NCBI GenBank assembly: GCA_963693315.1
Contig: OY856188.1
Coordinates: 219,179,789 to 219,243,788, forward strand
DNA from: Diogma glabrata
Lineage: Eukaryota; Arthropoda; Insecta; Diptera; Cylindrotomidae
Direction: 5' to 3'
DNA length: 64,000 nucleotides
Shown here: in pieces, positions 57,156 to 64,000 of the stretch
Layout of the letters: the number at the start of each line of letters is the position of its first letter
Position numbering within the stretch: position 1 is the stretch's first letter
The notes under the pieces: generated by a model
Databases searched by the model: none
The model's input: only the letters and a program-made list of their open reading frames with translations
What the model was told of the DNA's origin: nothing
Translations under genes and position numbers: made by a program

Positions 57156-57826
57156 TACGATTCGTTTGTGCGTAAAAATTATTTCGAATTATCACCACCC
57201 TTGGGCAATTACTACTAAAACTTTTTTGCTTTATTTTTATTTCAATTTAACCTAATGAAATTCTCTAAAATGTAATGACATCATTCATTTTGCCCAATAA
57301 CATTTTAATTATATTAATAATTTGAGATTGTCAAATAATCAACATGATATCGCAGTTGATTATCAAAAATATTTTGTTTACAGAAATATGAATTAACAGT
57401 TTTTAATAGTATATTTTCCAACAAGAGATATAAATAATGTTTTTTCGTGAGAAAACATTCAGGAGACGCGCTAGCGTCGAGTGAGACAAGTTTACGAACG
57501 AAAAACGTTTTTATATCGCGTAGAAAATACAATTTTTTCTACGATAATATAAACATGATCGATATTTATTGTAAATTATTATACTAGAAAATGACAACAT
57601 AACTTTAAAAATTTGTTTTCTATTTATTTATTGTTGCTTTGACATAAAATCTTCGCGCAAAACAATTTTTATAGTGAAGATATTGTATGTGCCAAATATA
57701 ATATTTTTCTGGTTGTTTGTTTAATTTCAATTTTCTATAAAATAAATTTTGTTTAATTTCTCGATAAATTTAAAGTAAGCCAGAATAAATGAAAACAATT
57801 AACTTTAAATTTAAATTAAATTGTAT
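57156..57826. repeat. Relative of the 50990-51510 palindrome family
   Basis: 57230-57380 matches 51185-51350 (AATGAAATTCTCTA, TGTAATGACATCATTCA, CAGTTGATTATCAAAAATAT) and 57655-57745 matches 51405-51480 (TAGTGAAGATATTGTAT, TTTTTCTGGTTGTTTGTTTA). A ~250-base stretch between them (57420-57650), including GAGACGCGCTAGCGTCGAGT, has no partner at 51 kb. Confidence 0.65.
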
Positions 57827-58084
57827 TGTTTTTTTTTTTGTTTTTTCCAGATAATTGTTTATTTATTTATTGCATTTTAAATACATTTTCTGAGATCAGT
57901 ATATATTACTTTACAGCAGATTACATAATTTTAGGTTTGAAATAATGTTTTTTTTAATATTTTACATAAGTATTTTTGTATGAACTCGATAATTTACATT
58001 TAGGTAATTCTTAATTCTACTTAATACTAACCTAAATCTAGTTGTTTTTTTTTAAAATTTACCTTATATGTGAAACAGAAACGG
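57827..58084 (-). other. 3' UTR and poly(A) end of the Jockey-like LINE
   Basis: On the minus strand the sequence after the stop runs to AATAAATAAATAAAC near 57865, then an A run at about 57829-57839. This marks the 3' end of the LINE. Confidence 0.6.
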
Positions 58085-59783
58085 CTAAGAAATAGTTACA
58101 GACAAGTTTTGAATCAATGTATTATCATTATATATTAATTTATTTATATAGTTGCTATAAAGTTCATCAGTGTAAGGTTTAATATACCTCATATTTGCTA
58201 GAGAGTGAAGCCTTGAAGTGCTATATCTATTTGGTAGCTTAAATATTAGTTTTAGGAACCTGTTTTGAATTACTTGGAATTTTTTTAAGTGAACGCTTGC
58301 CATTTTACACCATATGGGACAACCGTACATAATAACATTTAGTACCATTACTTTATATATTAACAATTTGTTACTTATACTAAGCTTAGATTTTTTGTTT
58401 AGCAAGGGGTATAAAACTTTTAGAAGCATATTGCATTTTGCTTGAATTACGGTCGTGTGTTCTTTAAAAGTAAGACGTTTATCTAAATGAATGCCTAAAT
58501 ATTTTACTGAAGTTTTCCATTCAAGAGGCACGCTATCAAGTATTATCGGTCTTTGTGGAGTTTTTCTTTGAGCTCTACAGCGCGTGAAGTATATTGCTTC
58601 GCATTTCATCGGGTTTAATTTTAGTTTCCATTTTTTTAAAAATTCCAGTATATCAATGATGTACAATTCCAAGTTATTCAATATAGTTTCCGCATTTTCA
58701 TTTGAACAATATAAGGCCATGTCATCTGCAAACAGAGCCAACTCACCGTAATTTGTCTGAGGTATATCGTTTATAAATAAATTAAATAAAATAGGGCTGA
58801 GAACTGCTCCTTGAGGAACACCTGCTTTAACATCAATTGAGGGAGACATAGAGTTTCCAACTTGAACTTGAAAGGTTCTTCCTGCTAGGTAGGATTTTAT
58901 GAGTTTAATTAAATATAGTGGGAAATTCAATCTATACATTTTAAACACTATTCCGTCCATCCATACCTTATCGAAAGCATGTTCCAGGTCTAAAAGTATC
59001 ATTCCTGTCGATTTTGCATCATTTTTGTTTGACATGATCCGTAATTCTGTGGATTTGATGTATCGTTGATGATTGTTCTCTAAATCCCAGCTGCTGATTT
59101 ATAAGTATGTTGTTATCTAAAATAAAGGATTGAAGTCTATTATTGATGGAGTATTCAAAAAGTTTTCCAAGAGTGTTCAGCAGACTTATTGGTCGATAGC
59201 TTCGAGATATTGTTGGGTCCTTACCGGGTTTCAAAATTGGGATTATCTTTGCGTGTTTCCATTTGGTTGGAAAGTAGCTCAGTGTGTAACATTTATTAAA
59301 GATGATTTGTATAAAGGTAATCCCTTCTATCGGGAGCTTTTTTAATAATAAATTCGGAATTTTATCAACCCCAGGCGATTTAAGTGGACGAATTACCTTT
59401 AGAATGTCTTGTATTTCAGATATTGAAACCAGTTCAATTTCATTGGTATCAGGCTCTTGTGAGATTATTTTGGAATTAATTTCATTGCATACAGTATTAA
59501 CAATCTGTTCATTTGTATCGTTATTTAAATCAATGTTATGTACGTCTTGAAAGGTTTTGGCTAACTTTTGAGCTTTTTCCTCATTTAAGAATAATTGGGT
59601 TGAGTTAACATCTACTTCATTGTTTTTTAGAGGTGGTATAGGGCGAGGTTTGTTTTTCACTTGTTTTACAGTTTTCCAATAACGTTTTGATTGATATTCT
59701 AGACTCATCAATTTATTTTGCCATTTTTTATCAATGATCTCTAGGATTTTTTGACGTATAATTTGGTTCAGATTGTTAAGCAA
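58085..59783 (-). pseudogene. Jockey-like LINE ORF2, reverse transcriptase (one frameshift)
   Basis: From 59783 the minus frame reads R-Q-K-I-L-E-I-I-D-K-K-W, then V-I-R-P-L-K-S-P-G-V-D-K-I-P (RT start), W-K-H-A-K-I-I-P-I-L-K-P-G-K-D and Y-R-P-I-S-L-L-N-T-L-G-K-L-F-E. A one-base frameshift near 59030 leads to S-T-G-M-I-L-L-D-L-E-H-A-F-D-K-V-W, A-G-V-P-Q-G-A-V-L-S-P and catalytic F-A-D-D-M-A-L-Y (near 58730). V-K-Y-L-G-I-H-L-D and the thumb region run on to the stop at 58085. The normal link to the endonuclease upstream is cut by a retroposon insertion. Apart from the frameshift and insertion the RT is well kept, so this is a recent copy. Plus-strand frames at 59130-59550 are shadows. Confidence 0.9.
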
Positions 59784-59800
59784 CCATTTTTATTTACGCA

Positions 59801-60462
59801 TGGAGGGATCAGTTTTAATTAATTTGTTAATTTTTTTTCTATTTTTTGATCCACGGGTGTGACAACCCCGCGTACTCCAGTCCCTGTTATTGGCACATGA
59901 GTTAACGTGAGATATCGCATACCACTGGCAATAGCAGTGAGATATCACTGGCCAAGGTGATGTCTTAGGGGTGCTGGCGGATGAACTGTATTCAGTCAAC
60001 AGGTAGCACTCTCAATCTTGGCTAATGAATATTCCTTGATACTGAAACGCTGTAGCTTGCTCGAAGAAACGAGCTTTCATATAACTATATGTCTGAGCTT
60101 TAATCATTGAAAAATATACTGCGTCCCATGATCAAGGATTATGCCATTGGCTGGACTATTGGCAAACCAATTTTAGTTTTGTTCCTGCAAATTTTTAAAA
60201 CCAATTTGCTTTTTATCTCTTATTTTATTTTTATTTTCCCTATCCTATCACGAAATATTGGCCTATGTCATATTTTATATGTGATAGGATTTATAGTTTA
60301 GTTGTCCATTATTTAACAAAAAATGTTAAAAAAACAAAAAAAAACAGATTTGCGTCCATTAACATCCTTAGAACGCATGTTGTTGTGGGACCTTGGTCTT
60401 AAAAGGTTTTTATGTGTTGTTGTGACACATATTGTAATGCCTACTACACATCACATTTTATT

Positions 60463-60488
<26 letters not shown>
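59801..60488 (+). mobile_element. ~690-bp poly(A)-tailed non-autonomous retroposon, complete copy (unit 1)
   Basis: It begins near TGGAGGGATCAGTTTTAA and ends in 26 A. Internal landmarks in order: GATCCACGGGTGTGACAACC, CGTACTCCAGTCCCTG, GAGTTAACGTGAGATATCGC, GATATCACTGGCCAAGGTGA, ATTCAGTCAACAGGTAGCAC, CATGATCAAGGATTATGCCA and TGTTGTTGTGACACATATTG. It sits inside the LINE between the endonuclease and RT, in opposite orientation. No tRNA-type A and B boxes were evident. The frames at 59790-59999 and 60107-60301 are chance frames. Other copies are at 9595, 14930, 26760 (minus), 43742 and 44262. Confidence 0.75.
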
Positions 60489-60493
<5 letters not shown>

Positions 60494-61362
60494 CTTATGT
60501 CGTATCCAGCGTCTTCTCACTGTATTCCTTAGTTTTATAAGTTTTAATAAATACTCCGGTAAAATTAATTTTTCAACAAAGGTGCTCGAAACAAGTGGGG
60601 TACTACGGTTTCTCGCTTCTTGAATGGTATCAGTGAGGAATTCAATTGCATTATCTACATCATTGATGTTTGAAATATTATTTTCAAAAGCATTTAGTTT
60701 GGTAGTAACGTAATATGAGTACATATTCCAATCACTTCTGTTATAGTCATAGGTTTGAAATTGACTATTACTTTGTGCACACTCAAAGTCCAATGAACAG
60801 AGAACCGGTAAATGATCAGAACTCAAAGCATTTATTGTCCTAACATTTTCAATGTTATAATTAACATTTGCTAGAAATAAATCAAGGACACTAGGTGCCC
60901 CACTTGATCTGTAAAATGTTGGATCGTCTGGTGAAATTAACACACAGTTGTCACTGCAAGTAGTTAAAGTGTTAAGGGTTCTTCCACCTGTATTATTACG
61001 AAGGCAGTTCCACGATGTATGTCGACAGTTAAAGTCACCACCTATCACGTAGGGACTTCGATATCTAGTCAATTTAATTAAATCATTCCGAAAGTTTGGA
61101 TTATTTGAATATGGGCAATATATTGCAAATATTTGTAAATTTAAACCGCTGTTCAAAGCAATGCTGACACCAATGGATTCAATGCACTGTAAGTTTAAGT
61201 CTGAAAGTAAAAAATGCTTTATACTTTTTTTAAGAAGAATTGCTACACCACCTTTATTTTGAAATATGCGATCTCTTCTATATAGTACATAATTTGGAAT
61301 CGAGAATTGAATACTGGAATTTAAATGGGTTTCACTAAGAAGTATTATATCTATATTATATA
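60489..61362 (-). pseudogene. Jockey-like LINE ORF2, APE endonuclease domain (unit 1)
   Basis: On the minus strand the reading from the joint is D-I-I-L-L-S-E-T-H-L-N, with the Glu of the endonuclease active site, then Y-V-L-Y-R-R-D-R-I-F and G-G-V-A-I-L-L-K-K. I-Y-C-P-Y-S-N-N, V-I-G-G-D-F-N-C-R-H-T-S-W and L-S-S-D-H-L-P-V follow, covering the Asp/Asn and Asp-His catalytic pairs. It ends at R-R-R-W-I-R-H-K, where the retroposon's A run (read as T) gives a phenylalanine run. No stop is visible from the joint to that point. The N-terminal part is missing at the tandem joint. The domain nicks target DNA in an intact LINE. Confidence 0.9.
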
Positions 61363-61779
61363 AACCCCAGGCGATTTAAGTGGACGAATTACCTTTAGAA
61401 TGTCTTGTATTTCAGATATTGAAACCAGTTCAATTTCATTGGTATCAGGCTCTTGTGAGATTATTTTGGAATTAATTTCATTGCATACAGTATTAACAAT
61501 CTGTTCATTTGTATCGTTATTTAAATCAATGTTATGTACGTCTTGAAAGGTTTTGGCTAACTTTTGAGCTTTTTCCTCATTTAAGAATAATTGGGTTGAG
61601 TTAACATCTACTTCATTGTTTTTTAGAGGTGGTATAGGGCGAGGTTTGTTTTTCACTTGTTTTACAGTTTTCCAATAACGTTTTGATTGATATTCTAGAC
61701 TCATCAATTTATTTTGCCATTTTTTATCAATGATCTCTAGGATTTTTTGACGTATAATTTGGTTCAGATTGTTAAGCAA
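61363..61779 (-). pseudogene. LINE RT N-terminal part (unit 2), ends at tandem joint
   Basis: Identical to the first ~140 residues of the unit-1 RT (from L-N-N-L-N-Q-I-I-R to L-K-S-P-G-V), then fused at the joint to sequence that reads Y-I-I-stop. No catalytic core is present. It is separated from the unit-2 endonuclease by the second retroposon copy. Confidence 0.95.
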
Positions 61780-61796
61780 CCATTTTTATTTACGCA

Positions 61797-62479
61797 TGGA
61801 GGGATCAGTTTTAATTAATTTGTTAATTTTTTTTCTATTTTTTGATCCACGGGTGTGACAACCCCGCGTACTCCAGTCCCTGTTATTGGCACATGAGTTA
61901 ACGTGAGATATCGCATACCACTGGCAATAGCAGTGAGATATCACTGGCCAAGGTGATGTCTTAGGGGTGCTGGCGGATGAACTGTATTCAGTCAACAGGT
62001 AGCACTCTCAATCTTGGCTAATGAATATTCCTTGATACTGAAACGCTGTAGCTTGCTCGAAGAAACGAGCTTTCATATAACTATATGTCTGAGCTTTAAT
62101 CATTGAAAAATATACTGCGTCCCATGATCAAGGATTATGCCATTGGCTGGACTATTGGCAAACCAATTTTAGTTTTGTTCCTGCAAATTTTTAAAACCAA
62201 TTTGCTTTTTATCTCTTATTTTATTTTTATTTTCCCTATCCTATCACGAAATATTGGCCTATGTCATATTTTATATGTGATAGGATTTATAGTTTAGTTG
62301 TCCATTATTTAACAAAAAATGTTAAAAAAACAAAAAAAAACAGATTTGCGTCCATTAACATCCTTAGAACGCATGTTGTTGTGGGACCTTGGTCTTAAAA
62401 GGTTTTTATGTGTTGTTGTGACACATATTGTAATGCCTACTACACATCACATTTTATTAAAAAAAAAAAAAAAAAAAAA
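61797..62479 (+). mobile_element. Retroposon copy (unit 2)
   Basis: Identical to the unit-1 copy apart from 21 rather than 26 terminal A. It shares its insertion point in the LINE, so it arose by duplication of the whole segment and not by a separate insertion. Confidence 0.9.
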
Positions 62480-63353
62480 TATAACTTATGTCGTATCCAG
62501 CGTCTTCTCACTGTATTCCTTAGTTTTATAAGTTTTAATAAATACTCCGGTAAAATTAATTTTTCAACAAAGGTGCTCGAAACAAGTGGGGTACTACGGT
62601 TTCTCGCTTCTTGAATGGTATCAGTGAGGAATTCAATTGCATTATCTACATCATTGATGTTTGAAATATTATTTTCAAAAGCATTTAGTTTGGTAGTAAC
62701 GTAATATGAGTACATATTCCAATCACTTCTGTTATAGTCATAGGTTTGAAATTGACTATTACTTTGTGCACACTCAAAGTCCAATGAACAGAGAACCGGT
62801 AAATGATCAGAACTCAAAGCATTTATTGTCCTAACATTTTCAATGTTATAATTAACATTTGCTAGAAATAAATCAAGGACACTAGGTGCCCCACTTGATC
62901 TGTAAAATGTTGGATCGTCTGGTGAAATTAACACACAGTTGTCACTGCAAGTAGTTAAAGTGTTAAGGGTTCTTCCACCTGTATTATTACGAAGGCAGTT
63001 CCACGATGTATGTCGACAGTTAAAGTCACCACCTATCACGTAGGGACTTCGATATCTAGTCAATTTAATTAAATCATTCCGAAAGTTTGGATTATTTGAA
63101 TATGGGCAATATATTGCAAATATTTGTAAATTTAAACCGCTGTTCAAAGCAATGCTGACACCAATGGATTCAATGCACTGTAAGTTTAAGTCTGAAAGTA
63201 AAAAATGCTTTATACTTTTTTTAAGAAGAATTGCTACACCACCTTTATTTTGAAATATGCGATCTCTTCTATATAGTACATAATTTGGAATCGAGAATTG
63301 AATACTGGAATTTAAATGGGTTTCACTAAGAAGTATTATATCTATATTATATA
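62480..63353 (-). pseudogene. LINE APE endonuclease domain (unit 2)
   Basis: Same sequence and features as the unit-1 endonuclease, including G-D-F-N-C-R-H and S-S-D-H-L-P-V. The shorter poly(T) read-through changes the chance C-terminal residues after R-H-K-L-Y. Confidence 0.95.
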
Positions 63354-63770
63354 AACCCCAGGCGATTTAAGTGGACGAATTACCTTTAGAATGTCTTGTA
63401 TTTCAGATATTGAAACCAGTTCAATTTCATTGGTATCAGGCTCTTGTGAGATTATTTTGGAATTAATTTCATTGCATACAGTATTAACAATCTGTTCATT
63501 TGTATCGTTATTTAAATCAATGTTATGTACGTCTTGAAAGGTTTTGGCTAACTTTTGAGCTTTTTCCTCATTTAAGAATAATTGGGTTGAGTTAACATCT
63601 ACTTCATTGTTTTTTAGAGGTGGTATAGGGCGAGGTTTGTTTTTCACTTGTTTTACAGTTTTCCAATAACGTTTTGATTGATATTCTAGACTCATCAATT
63701 TATTTTGCCATTTTTTATCAATGATCTCTAGGATTTTTTGACGTATAATTTGGTTCAGATTGTTAAGCAA
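63354..63770 (-). pseudogene. LINE RT N-terminal part (unit 3)
   Basis: Identical to the unit-2 RT fragment, ending in the same S-P-G-V-Y-I-I-stop fusion, which shows that unit 3 joins unit 2 by the same seam. Confidence 0.95.
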
Positions 63771-63787
63771 CCATTTTTATTTACGCA

Positions 63788-64000
63788 TGGAGGGATCAGT
63801 TTTAATTAATTTGTTAATTTTTTTTCTATTTTTTGATCCACGGGTGTGACAACCCCGCGTACTCCAGTCCCTGTTATTGGCACATGAGTTAACGTGAGAT
63901 ATCGCATACCACTGGCAATAGCAGTGAGATATCACTGGCCAAGGTGATGTCTTAGGGGTGCTGGCGGATGAACTGTATTCAGTCAACAGGTAGCACTCTC
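63788..64000 (+). mobile_element. Retroposon copy (unit 3), cut by the window end
   Basis: Identical to the first ~200 bases of the copies in units 1 and 2. The array therefore continues beyond the window. Confidence 0.9.

Larger units (their letters stand above)
59367..64000. repeat. Tandem array of a ~1.99-kb segment (2.3 units visible)
   Basis: Unit 1 is 59367-61362 (1996 bp), unit 2 is 61363-63353 (1991 bp), and unit 3 starts at 63354 and runs off the window. By eye the units are identical except for the length of one poly(A) run: 26 A in unit 1 (60463-60488), 21 in unit 2 (62459-62479). That accounts for the five-base difference. Each unit holds, on the minus strand, the LINE endonuclease, the retroposon, and the first part of the RT. 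At the joints the RT reading S-P-G-V is fused to the endonuclease N-terminus, with AACCCCAGG at the seam. Confidence 0.95.

Noticed and set aside
59790..60301. Repeated 64- and 69-codon frames in each tandem unit
   Set aside because: They fall inside the retroposon; other copies at 14930 and 43742 do not keep these frames, and identity between units reflects duplication.
61351..63354. Two extra LINE insertions in the same orientation
   Set aside because: The flanks, the internal retroposon position and the joints are identical, so these are tandem duplicates of one insertion, not independent LINEs.

Overview
This is an AT-rich eukaryotic window. The transposon mix (Penelope-like, Jockey/CR1-like and RTE-like LINEs, Gypsy, hAT, many foldback elements and MITEs), the short GT-AG-like splice signals and the absence of operons suggest an arthropod, most likely an insect. 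The species cannot be named from the sequence. No complete, confidently identified host gene is present. The best host-gene signal is one unidentified internal exon (50185-50395). Two weaker candidates are near 20.0 kb and 22.9 kb.

Layout, left to right. 1-4.4 kb: a Penelope-like (PLE) GIY-YIG remnant followed by a hammerhead-ribozyme-like core, then a LINE reverse-transcriptase tail. 6.3-7.9 kb: a terminal-inverted-repeat (TIR) element with a triplicated sub-repeat. 9-10.2 kb: tandem and dispersed repeats. 14.9-16.4 kb: a retroposon fragment, a hAT end and a ~500-bp element. 17.2-19.6 kb: a diverged direct duplication. 20.3-21.2 kb: a foldback element. 26.2-28.5 kb: further repeat copies. 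28.6-34.7 kb: a decayed two-ORF LINE split by a 1.85-kb TIR transposon. 34.8-35.4 kb: a second LINE tail. 35.4-38.2 kb: a decayed Gypsy on the minus strand, interrupted by a ~0.9-kb repeat-rich insertion. 39.7-41.6 kb: a PLE on the minus strand with a second hammerhead-like fold. 43.7-45.5 kb: retroposon copies and an RTE endonuclease remnant. 47.6-48.2 kb: a foldback element unusually rich in GC for this window. 48.4-49.4 kb: a Harbinger-like MITE. 50.2 kb: the putative host exon. 50.5-54.7 kb: nested foldbacks containing a second TIR transposon with the same ends as the one at 29.7 kb. 54.8-55.2 kb: an (AT)n tract. 55.5-56.5 kb: a hAT element with a perfect 8-bp target duplication. 56.5-57.8 kb: further copies of the foldback families. 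57.8-64 kb: a minus-strand Jockey-like LINE with a retroposon inside it; a ~1.99-kb segment is tandemly repeated and runs off the window.

The genes here do not form a host pathway. They are layers of mobile elements, and several insertions can be ordered because an uninterrupted copy of the target lies elsewhere in the window. The observations I would check first are the two PLE-associated hammerhead folds, the pair of TIR transposons with shared ends and apparent 4-bp target duplications, the GC-rich foldback flanked by a 10-bp direct repeat, and the near-identical ~1.99-kb array.
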